A DNA stretch of 64,000 bases from Gemmatimonadota bacterium (GTDB lineage Bacteria > Gemmatimonadota > Gemmatimonadetes > Longimicrobiales > Gaopeijiaceae), in assembly GCA_022560615.1 (NCBI GenBank), contig JADFSR010000002.1, positions 158,651-222,650 on the forward strand, given 5' to 3'. A program made the translations under genes and the position numbers. This document shows positions 53,503-62,020 of the stretch, in pieces; the first letter of the stretch is position 1; every line of letters begins with the position of its first letter. The notes beneath the pieces are model-generated. The model saw nothing but the letters and a program-made list of their open reading frames with translations. It had not been told where the DNA came from and did no database searches.

Positions 53503-54360
53503 TCAATGCACCCGGAAGAACGCGCTGTCCGCGCTGAACGCGGAGAACACCCCGAGCGCGCCGTGGATGTTGGACGGCGGCTCGTTGAGATCGCGTGAGT
53601 CCTGCTCTAGGCCTTCGTACAGGTCGGCGTACTCGTCGTTCACGCGGTACAGCTTCAGCCGGTGCTGCCCGTAGTGGGTCAGCGTGAGTATGCGCACGAC
53701 CGAGCTGTCCGCCGCCGTAGGCTGCTGCACGATGCGCGCAGCGAACCTCGAGAAGATCTCAGTCGTCGGAAGGATCTCAGGGTTCAACTCGAGGTTGTCG
53801 ATCACCACGAAGTGGAGCTGGCGGTTCGCATTGCTCCACCTTGCCGTGATGCCGGCTTGTAAGCCGGCACCGCCTCCGCGGCCTCCGCGGCCCCCGCCGA
53901 AGGTCGGAGCCTCCAAGCTGTCTGCGGACAGCACAAGCCCCACCGGGGGTAGGGGGACGACGGTCTCGGCCGTGGCCATCTTCCCGTTGACGACGGCTTC
54001 GAGTTGGAATACGTCCCCGACCCCGATGAGCAGGTCGCTGCCCGGATAGCTGTAGCGTCCGGGCTCTCCGGGTGTCGCCACGAGCTCGAAGCGAACACCG
54101 TCACGAACGAGCGTGATCGTTGCGTCGGAAATGACGGGAGCCACTTCAGTCGAATCGGCATCGATCGGTAGCACGCCCGTAACCGTGGCGTCGGTAACCG
54201 GCTCGTCGGCGAAAAGGAACAGCTGGACCACGAAGATGTCCGGGTCCGGTGCGATGAACTCCAGGTCCGACTCGCACGCGGCCAGCGTCATGGAGAGTAG
54301 CGATAGCGTTAGCAGCGGCAGCGCCGTGGGACGCCCCTTGATGCAGTCGTACATGGTCAT
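53503..54360 (-). CDS. DUF4249-like lipoprotein
   Basis: 285 residues from MTMYDCIKG; the lipobox LAAC gives a lipoprotein (LLSMTLAACESDLEF). The body is beta-rich with PVTDATVTGVLP and PGSDLLIGVGDVFQL, as in DUF4249 proteins, which accompany TonB-dependent receptors. A Gly-Arg insert (FGGGRGGRGGGAG) lies mid-protein. It starts 5 bp after the stop of the receptor gene, so the two form one operon. Confidence 0.75.
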   Translation of the reverse strand: MTMYDCIKGRPTALPLLTLSLLSMTLAACESDLEFIAPDPDIFVVQLFLFADEPVTDATVTGVLPIDADSTEVAPVISDATITLVRDGVRFELVATPGEPGRYSYPGSDLLIGVGDVFQLEAVVNGKMATAETVVPLPPVGLVLSADSLEAPTFGGGRGGRGGGAGLQAGITARWSNANRQLHFVVIDNLELNPEILPTTEIFSRFAARIVQQPTAADSSVVRILTLTHYGQHRLKLYRVNDEYADLYEGLEQDSRDLNEPPSNIHGALGVFSAFSADSAFFRVH

Positions 54361-54365
54361 CCTCC

Positions 54366-56822
54366 TCAGCGCATGCCGACACGGAGCCCGATGCTCGGCG
54401 TGAAGCCGAGCGTCGTGATGTCCGTGACGAGCATGGGGACTTCCGAAAGATCGAATTGGCGGTACCAAATGTTGTTTCGCCCGTAAGCGTTGAAGAGCGA
54501 AACGTTCAACTCGTAGAAGAGGGTCGCGGTCTCGAAGCGGCGCGTCGCGGCGACATCGAGCCGATGGTACGCGGGGAGCCGCTGACCGTTCTTCTCACCG
54601 ACGTGGATATAGGTGAACGTGCGACCGTCGAGCAGATGGATCGGATACTGCGCCTCGGGAATCGTGTAGGGCTTCCCGGAACCGTATACCCACGTGCTCG
54701 ACAGCGTGAACGGACCCGCCTGGTACATGGCCACGGTCTTGAACTCGTGTAGCTGATCGTGGCTGGCCGGGAAGGGGTTCCCGTCGTTGAAGTCGGCGAG
54801 CTCATACTCGACCTCGGCGAGCGTATACCCGACCCATCCGGTCAGCCTGCCGCGCTTCTTCTGCACGAGGACTTCGACGCCCCGAGCCTGGCCGATACCG
54901 GAAAAGAACAGATCGTCGAGTGCTTGGTTGGGAGTCCGGCGGAGCCGGGTGGAGAACTGAGAGACGCCGTCCAGATCCTTTTGGTACGCCTCTACATCGA
55001 AGAGCCAGTCGTCGGTGTCGTAGCTGGCTCCCACGATCCGGTGTTCGGCGTACGATGGATCCAGGTCGTCACCCGCGAGAACCCAGAAGTCGCGACTGCC
55101 CTCGAGCACGTCCTCGTTCTCGACACGCTTCACGAACTGGTGGTACTGACCCCAAGCGCCCTTGAGACGCACGCGGTTGCTGACCTTGAACTGGACGGAC
55201 GCACGCGGTTCCCAATACAGGTCGTCCGTCTGGTCATATGCTGAGGCCCTTAGACCCACCGTGACATCGAAGCGATCGGACGGAAGCCAACGGTGCTGTG
55301 CATATGCAGAGTTGAGTGTCCCGGTCCCGCCCAGGTTCAGCCCGCCGCGTACCGAGTCACCCTGGAGCTGCTGGAACTCATACAGCACTTCTGTGCTCGT
55401 CGTCTGCAATCCGAATTCCAGGTCCGACGCCTGGGACAGACGCCACGAATTGTCGAGCCTCGCGGTGAAGTCGGTGACCCGGTTGTCCTCCCGGAACCCG
55501 CGCGCGAACCGCGTCGAGGCGACGTCGAGCGATGCCTCGCTGAAGTACTTCGAGTACGCCACCAGCGCGTCGCTCGTGAAGCGGCTGTTCCACGCTCGCG
55601 ACCAACGCCCACTCGCACCGCGGTTCCCCCAATTCGAGACATCGACCCGGTCGGGGGTGGTACGAGTCTGTCCGTTTTGGCCGGTGATCTCCTGTCCCAG
55701 CGAAGACTCGTCGAGCTTGTCCTCACCGGCGTATACGGACAATGCTAGCACGTCGCGGTCCGTGGGCGTGAACGTCAGCTTCGAGTTCACATCGTAGAAG
55801 AAGAAGTCCGGCTGGATGGACTGCTGCTGGAAGTTGCCGAAGCCTCCACCCCGGCCACCACCACGACCACCCCCGGGACCTGCGGGAGCCGCGTCTTCTT
55901 CCGCGGCGCCTTCGAGCGTGTTGAAGATGCTGTTGTACAGGCCAGTCCGAATCACGTCGGTGTAGGAGCGTCGAGCCGACACCAGCCACGAGCCTTTTCC
56001 ACCGAGCGGTACCTCGGTCAGCACCCGGCCGCTGAGCATGTTCATGCCGCCCGACATGTTGAAGTTCTGGTTGTCGCCCGACTTCCCGATCATCTCGACG
56101 ACACTCGAAGTGCGGCCCCCGTATTTAGCGGGGAAGCCGCCCTTGTAGAGACGGATGTCTTTGATGGCGTCCGCATTAAACGCGCTGAAGACGCCGAAGA
56201 AGTGATCGACGTGGTACACCGTCATACCGTCGAGCAGGACGAGGTTCTCGTCCGGCGTACCACCCCGGATGAAGAGGCCCGAAGTCGCGTCGTTCGTGCC
56301 AGAGACGCCGGGTAGGAGCTGCAATGCCCGGAAGATGTCGGTCTCTCCGAGTGAAGGCAGTTTGACGAGATTCCTCGGTGACATCGTGATCGTGCTGATT
56401 TCCTCGGCTGCCTTCAGGATTTCCGTGCTCGTCTCCACGGTGACGCCCTCGAGCTCGATGACCTGCGGAGACATCAGAATCGTGACCGGCGCGGCTTCGG
56501 AACCGGTGATGGCCATCTCGAACACCGAGTAGCCGAGGAACTCGACCCGCATCGTGTGGTCGCCGAACGTCACGTTGACGAGCGTAAAGCGACCGAATTC
56601 GTCGGTCAGGGTCCGCAACGACTCTCCCACCAACGACACGACCGCGTTGGGCAGAGTCTCATTGTTGAGCGAGTCCCGAACGGTGCCGGTGATATCTCTC
56701 GACTGCGCTGCCGCCGGGCTCAAGCTTCCACTGAGGCACAACGCCGCGATCAAAACACTCAGATGAGTGCGCACGCGGAGCCGAGCCCGAGGAAGCGGTA
56801 CGTTCGCACCACTCCTCATCAT
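54366..56822 (-). CDS. TonB-dependent outer-membrane receptor with carboxypeptidase-like N-terminus
   Basis: 818 residues from MMRSGANVPLP, preceded by a GGGGGGAG ribosome-binding site. A signal peptide is followed by a CarboxypepD_reg-like domain (DITGTVRDSLNNETLPNAVV), a plug (LQLLPGVSG, GLFIRGGTPDENLVLLDG) and a barrel that ends VGMR. A Gly-Arg insert (PGGGRGGGRGGGFGNFQ) lies near residue 335. It imports an unknown substrate together with the DUF4249 partner. Confidence 0.9.
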   Translation of the reverse strand: MMRSGANVPLPRARLRVRTHLSVLIAALCLSGSLSPAAAQSRDITGTVRDSLNNETLPNAVVSLVGESLRTLTDEFGRFTLVNVTFGDHTMRVEFLGYSVFEMAITGSEAAPVTILMSPQVIELEGVTVETSTEILKAAEEISTITMSPRNLVKLPSLGETDIFRALQLLPGVSGTNDATSGLFIRGGTPDENLVLLDGMTVYHVDHFFGVFSAFNADAIKDIRLYKGGFPAKYGGRTSSVVEMIGKSGDNQNFNMSGGMNMLSGRVLTEVPLGGKGSWLVSARRSYTDVIRTGLYNSIFNTLEGAAEEDAAPAGPGGGRGGGRGGGFGNFQQQSIQPDFFFYDVNSKLTFTPTDRDVLALSVYAGEDKLDESSLGQEITGQNGQTRTTPDRVDVSNWGNRGASGRWSRAWNSRFTSDALVAYSKYFSEASLDVASTRFARGFREDNRVTDFTARLDNSWRLSQASDLEFGLQTTSTEVLYEFQQLQGDSVRGGLNLGGTGTLNSAYAQHRWLPSDRFDVTVGLRASAYDQTDDLYWEPRASVQFKVSNRVRLKGAWGQYHQFVKRVENEDVLEGSRDFWVLAGDDLDPSYAEHRIVGASYDTDDWLFDVEAYQKDLDGVSQFSTRLRRTPNQALDDLFFSGIGQARGVEVLVQKKRGRLTGWVGYTLAEVEYELADFNDGNPFPASHDQLHEFKTVAMYQAGPFTLSSTWVYGSGKPYTIPEAQYPIHLLDGRTFTYIHVGEKNGQRLPAYHRLDVAATRRFETATLFYELNVSLFNAYGRNNIWYRQFDLSEVPMLVTDITTLGFTPSIGLRVGMR

Positions 56823-56862
56823 CTTCTCCCCCCTCTTTTCAGCTCTCGGTTGGGGTCGACGG

Positions 56863-57135
56863 TCATCGACCCATACTCTCACGCACCTCACCGGATGCCA
56901 CGCCCGACTGGATTCTTTCAGCGCGGCGGGGACCATTGTCCCACTGATCTTCTGTTAGGACGTTTTCGATCTGCTCCATTGCACGCACGATCGCTGGCCG
57001 CCCTTCCTGAAGCCTTGGTTGCAGCGTTCGCAGCGTATCCATCGCGTGGTAGCATGGGCGTCCTCGAAGTGGTCCCTCACCACATACTCGGAGTCGTGAC
57101 CCGCGCGATCCGTTAAGCGCCGTGAAACCTTCCAA
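56863..57135 (-). pseudogene. Possible fragment of an LTxxQ-type (Spy/CpxP-like) protein
   Basis: On the reverse strand a 90-codon frame ends with RLQEGRPAIVRAMEQIENV followed by LTEDQWDNGP. This resembles the LTxxQ helices of small periplasmic proteins or their C-terminal tails on larger exported proteins. The first 35 residues look random. It may be a short remnant or a real small gene; it sits in the 365-bp gap between the receptor and padR genes, which must also hold both promoters. Confidence 0.3.
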
Positions 57136-57187
57136 GAGCTAGCGGCGTATGCTATGTAGAAAACTGCAATGGGGTGCGCGTGCCCGG

Positions 57188-57547
57188 ATGAAGCCCGCGC
57201 GCGATGTTGCACTGGAGCTTCGAGTGACGGTACGGATGACGCAGGTGACAGCTCTCGTTTTGCGGGCGGTGGCCGCCGGCCATCGCTACGGCTTCGACGT
57301 CATGGAGACGTGTGCGCTGCCCAGCGGTACGGCGTATCCCGCTCTCAGACGCCTCGAGAAGGCGGGTTGTCTCAGGTCGCGTTGGGAGGACGCCTCGGTC
57401 GCACATGACGAAGGGCGTCCCAGGCGGCGCACGTACGAGCTCACGCCTCTGGGCAGGGATGCGCTCCCCGCCGCGGAGCAAAAGCTGGAAGAGGCGCGTC
57501 GCCTGCTCGGAGCGATCCCGCAGGCGCCGTCGGCAGAGGCAGGATGA
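57188..57547 (+). CDS. PadR-like transcriptional regulator
   Basis: 119 residues from ATG 57188; a start at the ATG of MTQVTALVLRAV is also possible. PadR core: VTALVLRAVAAGHRYGFDVME, PSGTAYPALRRLEKAGCL, and wing GRPRRRTYELT. It is coupled by an ATGA overlap to the ADOP permease, like the other pairs here. Confidence 0.88.
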   Translation: MKPARDVALELRVTVRMTQVTALVLRAVAAGHRYGFDVMETCALPSGTAYPALRRLEKAGCLRSRWEDASVAHDEGRPRRRTYELTPLGRDALPAAEQKLEEARRLLGAIPQAPSAEAG

Positions 57548-60159
57548 ACGTTGCGCGTGCCTGGGTCCGCCTGACCTCGGTGCTCGTCCCCGCGCACGAG
57601 CGCGCGGATTGGACGGAAGAGTGGCTGGCCGAGCTCGCGGCGCACGACGGAACGATGTCACACGCGTGGGGCGCGCTGTCCGACGCGTGGTACCTGAGAA
57701 CGGAAGGGTGGACGATGGACGCGATGTGGCGAGATATACGGACGGCTGTACGGGGTCTGATTCGGAAGCCGCTGTTCACGGCGTTGGCGGGGGTCACCCT
57801 GGCGGTCGGGATCGGTGCGAACACGGCGATCTTCAGCGTGGTCGACGCCGTGCTCATCAACCCACTGCCGTTTCCCGAGCCCGAGCGAGTGGTCAGTTAC
57901 AACCACGAAGCGCCGGGCTTGGGCGTGAACGTTCCGCTAATCCCTCATTCCGCTGCCATGTATCTGTACTACCTGGAGAACGCGAAGGCGCTCGAGTCGT
58001 TCGCGGTGTTCAGCAAGGGCAACGTCAACCTGATCACCGACGGCGAGCCCCAACAACTGACCTCCAGTCAGGTCACGCATCAGTACTTCGACGTGATCGG
58101 CATTCAGCCTTTGCTGGGTCGAGGCTTCATCGAGGGAGAGGACCGACCCGGTGCCGAGCCGGTCGCGGTTCTCGGATACGGCCTCTACGAGCAGACGTTC
58201 GGAGAAGACCCATCCGTTGTCGGCCGGGTCGTCGAGATGAACGGCGTGCAACGGCGAGTGGTCGGCGTCATGCCCGATGAAGCATCCTTCGGGGACGAGG
58301 ATTTGTGGATTCCGCTCCTGATCGAGACCGAGCCGAATGTGGGCTCGCTGGGACTCATCGGGACCGCACGGCTCGCTGAGGGCGCGACGATCGAGTCCGC
58401 CAACGTCGAGATGCAAAACCTGCTGATGCAGTTCATCGAAGGGTATCCGGACGCGCTCCCGGCGGACATCGTGGAGCAGGCCGGCCTAGCGGCTGACGTG
58501 AAGCCGCTCAAGGACCTCTTCGTGCAGGACGTGCGGCAGGTGCTGTGGGTGTTGCTCGGAACCGTCGGATTCGTGCTTGTCATCGCGTGCGCCAACGTCG
58601 CCAACCTTTTCCTGGTGCGCGCCGAAGCGCGTCAGAGGGAGCAGGCGGTGCGCGCGGCTTTGGGCGCGAGCCGCTCAGACCTGATTCGGCAGTACCTCAC
58701 CGAATCGCTGACGCTCGCTATCGGGGGAGGACTTCTGGGGCTCGGGCTTGCGTGGGTCGGCGTGCAGGGGCTACTCAGGATCGCGCCTGCCGAGCTTCCG
58801 CAGGCGCTGCAGCCCGGCATCGACGGGAGCGTGCTCGTGTTCACGGCCGTGATCTCCGTGGTGTCGGGCGTCCTCTTCGGACTCTTCCCCGCGTTCCGCT
58901 ACGGACGTCGGGACCTGTCGTACTCTCTCAAGGACGGTGGGCGAGCCTCCACTACCGGGAGAGAGCGGCATCGGATGCGGAGCGGGCTCGTCGTCGCACA
59001 AGTCGCCCTGGCTCTGGTACTTCTGGTGGGCTCGGGGTTGATGCTGCGGAGCTTCGTCGCGCTCGGCACCGTGGATTTGGGCTTCCATCCGGCGGGTTCG
59101 ATGACGTACCGCTTCGCACTGCCCGAGGCCGAGTACCCCGAGGCGACGCAGGTCCTGGCCTTCCATCGACAGCTCACAGACCAACTGTCGCAGACGCCCG
59201 GCGTCCAGGGGGTGGGCATGATCAACGGTCTCCCGCTCACAGGCGCCAAGTCGGCGGGGCCCATGGAGCCGGAGGACCAACCCTTTCCCGAAAACGAGCT
59301 CGGACCGCTCGTGGAGCAGCGCAGCGTTACGCCCGGATACTTCGATGCGATGCGCATCACGATCACCCATGGGCGCGCGCTCGAGTGGGGCGACCAGGGT
59401 GATGAATTCAGGGGCGTGGTGATCAATGCCACCCTCGCCAAAGCGTTCTGGCCGAATCGGGCGGCGGTCGGCCGCCGCATTCAGAGCCAGGGCAGTGAGA
59501 ACTCTTGGGAAGTCGTGGGCGTCGCCGCCGACGTGCGCTTCGACGGCGTGGAGGATGAGCCGCTGCCGTTGGCGTATCTACCCATCATCGCGGGCACCGC
59601 GGAAGAACCCGCCCCCGTCCGGTCCGTGGACGTCGTCGTCCGAGTTGCCGGTGACCCGCTCGATGCCATTGCCGTGGCCCGTGAAGCCATGAGGGCCGTC
59701 GACCCGCGCCTGCCCATGATCAACCCTCGCACGGTAGAAGCCGTCGTGCGCGAAGCGATGGCGGCTGCTTCGTTTACGGTGATCTTGCTCGGCATCGCGG
59801 CTGCGGTAGCGCTGCTGCTCGGCACCGTCGGCATCTACGGGGTCATCTCGTACATCGTGGGCCAGCGCACACAGGAGATCGGTGTGCGCATGGCGCTGGG
59901 TGCCCCGGCCGCCACGGTCCTCAAGGGCGTGGTCGCGGACGGACTGCGGCTCACGGGCTGGGGCATAGGACTCGGGCTGCTCGGCGCGTGGGGCATGAGT
60001 CGTGCGCTCGAATCGATCCTCTATGGGGTCAGCACGACGGATCCGATGACCTTTGGCGGTACCGCCTTGTTACTGACCCTCGTGGCGACCCTCGCCACGT
60101 GGCTTCCCGCCCGGCGGGCGTCTCGCATCGACCCGGTGGAGGCGCTGCGGACCGAGTAG
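57544..60159 (+). CDS. ADOP-family ABC permease
   Basis: 871 residues. The N-terminal 60 residues (VPAHERADWTEEWLAELAAH) form a third kind of prefix, different from the two at 22.7 and 28.2 kb. Two MacB_PCD/FtsX halves follow, the first opening LIRKPLFTALAGVTLAVGIG and the second ending YIVGQRTQEIGVRMALGAP. No ATPase gene is adjacent. The function is unknown; relatives suggest export or lipoprotein-related stress response. Confidence 0.9.
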   Translation: MNVARAWVRLTSVLVPAHERADWTEEWLAELAAHDGTMSHAWGALSDAWYLRTEGWTMDAMWRDIRTAVRGLIRKPLFTALAGVTLAVGIGANTAIFSVVDAVLINPLPFPEPERVVSYNHEAPGLGVNVPLIPHSAAMYLYYLENAKALESFAVFSKGNVNLITDGEPQQLTSSQVTHQYFDVIGIQPLLGRGFIEGEDRPGAEPVAVLGYGLYEQTFGEDPSVVGRVVEMNGVQRRVVGVMPDEASFGDEDLWIPLLIETEPNVGSLGLIGTARLAEGATIESANVEMQNLLMQFIEGYPDALPADIVEQAGLAADVKPLKDLFVQDVRQVLWVLLGTVGFVLVIACANVANLFLVRAEARQREQAVRAALGASRSDLIRQYLTESLTLAIGGGLLGLGLAWVGVQGLLRIAPAELPQALQPGIDGSVLVFTAVISVVSGVLFGLFPAFRYGRRDLSYSLKDGGRASTTGRERHRMRSGLVVAQVALALVLLVGSGLMLRSFVALGTVDLGFHPAGSMTYRFALPEAEYPEATQVLAFHRQLTDQLSQTPGVQGVGMINGLPLTGAKSAGPMEPEDQPFPENELGPLVEQRSVTPGYFDAMRITITHGRALEWGDQGDEFRGVVINATLAKAFWPNRAAVGRRIQSQGSENSWEVVGVAADVRFDGVEDEPLPLAYLPIIAGTAEEPAPVRSVDVVVRVAGDPLDAIAVAREAMRAVDPRLPMINPRTVEAVVREAMAAASFTVILLGIAAAVALLLGTVGIYGVISYIVGQRTQEIGVRMALGAPAATVLKGVVADGLRLTGWGIGLGLLGAWGMSRALESILYGVSTTDPMTFGGTALLLTLVATLATWLPARRASRIDPVEALRTE

Positions 60160-60214
60160 GCCGGAAGGGGGCGCGTACAAGGAAGCGACGCCCGCGGATT
60201 GACGCATTGTACGC

Positions 60215-60250
60215 CATACTACCATACTACCATATCTCCATACTCCCATA
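60215..60250 (+). repeat. Degenerate octamer tandem repeat upstream of vapBC
   Basis: About four and a half units of CATAC/T-type octamer (CATACTAC, CATACTAC, CATATCTC, CATACTCC) stand 32-67 bp before the antitoxin start. The stretch is AT-rich and holds the likely promoter; the repeats may be operators for the ribbon-helix-helix antitoxin. Confidence 0.6.
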
Positions 60251-60281
60251 TCATACTCTTACTCACGATCATAGCGAGCCG

Positions 60282-60566
60282 ATGATCAAGGTCACCTTCA
60301 CGTTGGACGAGGAGACGGCTTCCTACCTCGACCGCACCGCCGAACGGCTACGCATGTCCAAGAGTCGGGTCGTTCGCGAGGCGATACGGATCTATGGCGA
60401 GCAGGCTGGCCGACTCTCCAGCGAGGAGCGAGCCCGGCTGCTCGAGTTGTTCGCCGAGGTCACCGCACGGATCCCGGACCGGCCGCGGGCGGAGGTCGAG
60501 CAGGAGCTCGACGACGTGCGTACTGCCCGCAAGGAGGGAGGCCGAGGCAGCCTGGGCCCGCGGTGA
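60282..60566 (+). CDS. Ribbon-helix-helix antitoxin (VapB/CopG type)
   Basis: 94 residues from ATG 60282. The N-terminus is a clear ribbon-helix-helix (MIKVTFTLDEETASYLDRTA, then LRMSKSRVVREAI). The C-terminus is charged and should bind the PIN toxin. It overlaps the toxin GTG by 4 bp. Confidence 0.9.
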   Translation: MIKVTFTLDEETASYLDRTAERLRMSKSRVVREAIRIYGEQAGRLSSEERARLLELFAEVTARIPDRPRAEVEQELDDVRTARKEGGRGSLGPR

Positions 60567-60955
60567 TCTTGCTCGACACATCGGTTCTGGTCGAAGGTTT
60601 GGGGGCCGGGGGGTCGATGCGGGAGGCACTTCGTGATGCGATCGCCGAGGGTGAGCGGATCGCCTTGCCGGCGCTCGTTCTGTATGAGTGGAAGCGAGGG
60701 CCCCGCATTCCCGAGGAGATCGACGCCCAGGAGGCGCTGTTCCCTTCCCGGGAAGCGCTTCCCTTCGGCCCCGACGAGGCGCATCTCGCAGCCCGACTGT
60801 ATCAAGAGCTTCCCCGGAGTCGAGGTCGTGAGGTTGACCTTGCCATCGCCGCGAGCGCCCTCGTCTGGCGGTCTAGACTCTGGACGCTCAACGTCGAGGA
60901 CTTCCGAGACGTTCCCGGGCTGGCGTTAGTGACGCTTGCCAAGGGTACGCCTTAG
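60563..60955 (+). CDS. vapC: VapC-type PIN-domain toxin
   Basis: 130 residues, GTG start. PIN acidic positions: MILLDTSVLVEG, LPALVLYEWKRG, EVDLAIAASALVW and LWTLNVEDFRDVPG, all of which fit a PIN RNase. It is immediately followed by the accessory element at 61.03 kb. Confidence 0.9.
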   Translation: MILLDTSVLVEGLGAGGSMREALRDAIAEGERIALPALVLYEWKRGPRIPEEIDAQEALFPSREALPFGPDEAHLAARLYQELPRSRGREVDLAIAASALVWRSRLWTLNVEDFRDVPGLALVTLAKGTP

Positions 60956-61029
60956 AGCGCGTTGCACTCGGTTTCGCGACCTTCGCGATTGTGGCTGTCA
61001 GGCCCAATAGGCGATAGGGTTCGTGAGTT

Positions 61030-61062
61030 ATCCGTTGAACTAAACCGCTACGCGGTGGGTGG
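61030..61062 (+). repeat. Left inverted repeat of the IS91-like element
   Basis: It begins ATCCGTTGAAC, followed by a small hairpin (CCGCTACGCGG) and GTGGGTGG. It matches the reverse complement of 63414-63446 except at two positions. The remaining 103 bp before the recombinase start contain further GGTGG repeats and a GGAGGG ribosome-binding site. Confidence 0.85.
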
Positions 61063-61165
61063 TGGTGGTTCGCGGTAGGTGGTGGTTCCCATGCGATGGA
61101 CAGAGGTCCGGAGGACTGGGCGAGTAGATTGCGTGCCCCAACGCAACTGAGTCCAGGAGGGACCG

Positions 61166-62020
61166 ATGAGCAAGCTACGGCGGAGGATGCAGGGGGACCT
61201 TAGGGTCCGGAACTACGCAGAGCGGACGCAGGCGATCTATATCAGGCGCGTCGCCGAGATGGCGATGCACTTCGGGCGATCCCCTGACACGCTGGGCCGC
61301 GAAGAGATACGGGGGTATCTGCGCTACCTGAAGGAGGAGCGGGACGTATCTCGTTCGGCGTTCAAGCAGACGGTGGGGGCACTACGGTTCCTGTACCGGG
61401 TGACGCTGGACCGGCCGGAACTGTTGTCGCACATCCCGTACCCGCGGGAGAAGCGACGCGACCCGGTGGTGCTGAGCCAGGACGAGGTAGGACGTCTACT
61501 CAAGGCGCTAGAGAACCTGAAGCACCGGGCGCTGGCGATGACGCTGTACGCTGGTGGCCTGAGGATCAGTGAAGTGCTGGGGCTGGAGGTTCGTGACATC
61601 GACAGTGACCGGATGGTGATCACGGTGCGCCACGGCAAGGGGGACAAGGACCGGCAGGTGGTCCTGTCGGTGGTATTGCTGGAGACGCTGCGCGCGTACT
61701 GCCGTATGTACAGGCCGCGGACCTGGTTGTTCGATGGGCAGATTCCGGGACAGCCACTCACCAGTCGGGCGGTGCAACGAGTGATCAGAGTGGCCGGTGA
61801 GCGAGCAGGGATCACGAAGCGAGTGACCCCGCATGTACTTCGTCACAGCTACGCGACGCACCTGCTGGAGGCGGGCACGGATCTGCGGATGATCCAGACG
61901 CTGCTGGGTCACCGGTCGCTCCAGAGCACGGCCATCTACACGCACGTGGCCACGGTGCGGCTCCGTTCGATCAAGAGTCCGCTGGATGCGTTGAGCCCGG
62001 AGTTCGAGCCTACCGAGTAG
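61166..62020 (+). CDS. Tyrosine recombinase of the IS91-like element
   Basis: 284 residues. An N-terminal SAM-like domain (opening MSKLRRRMQGDL, YAERTQAIYIRRVAEMA) precedes a complete catalytic domain: Arg in YAGGLRISEVLGLE, Lys in HGKGDKDRQV, HxxR in PHVLRHSYATHLLEAG, His in LLGHRSLQSTAIYTHV with the Tyr nucleophile. It lacks the extra segment between boxes that marks integron integrases (IntI), so it is the XerC-like partner gene seen with some IS91 elements. It is followed directly by the transposase. Confidence 0.92.
   Translation: MSKLRRRMQGDLRVRNYAERTQAIYIRRVAEMAMHFGRSPDTLGREEIRGYLRYLKEERDVSRSAFKQTVGALRFLYRVTLDRPELLSHIPYPREKRRDPVVLSQDEVGRLLKALENLKHRALAMTLYAGGLRISEVLGLEVRDIDSDRMVITVRHGKGDKDRQVVLSVVLLETLRAYCRMYRPRTWLFDGQIPGQPLTSRAVQRVIRVAGERAGITKRVTPHVLRHSYATHLLEAGTDLRMIQTLLGHRSLQSTAIYTHVATVRLRSIKSPLDALSPEFEPTE

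Noticed and set aside
60956..61040. attC site between vapBC and the IS91-like element
   Set aside because: A GTTGAAC core and a weak ATTG-GGC hairpin are present, but no upstream AAC core and no matching arms. The core belongs to the inverted repeat.
61166..62020. Tyrosine recombinase as an integron integrase (IntI) serving the attC-like sites
   Set aside because: It lacks the extra IntI-specific segment between the catalytic boxes and is fused in tandem with an IS91 transposase, a known pairing. It is better seen as part of that element.
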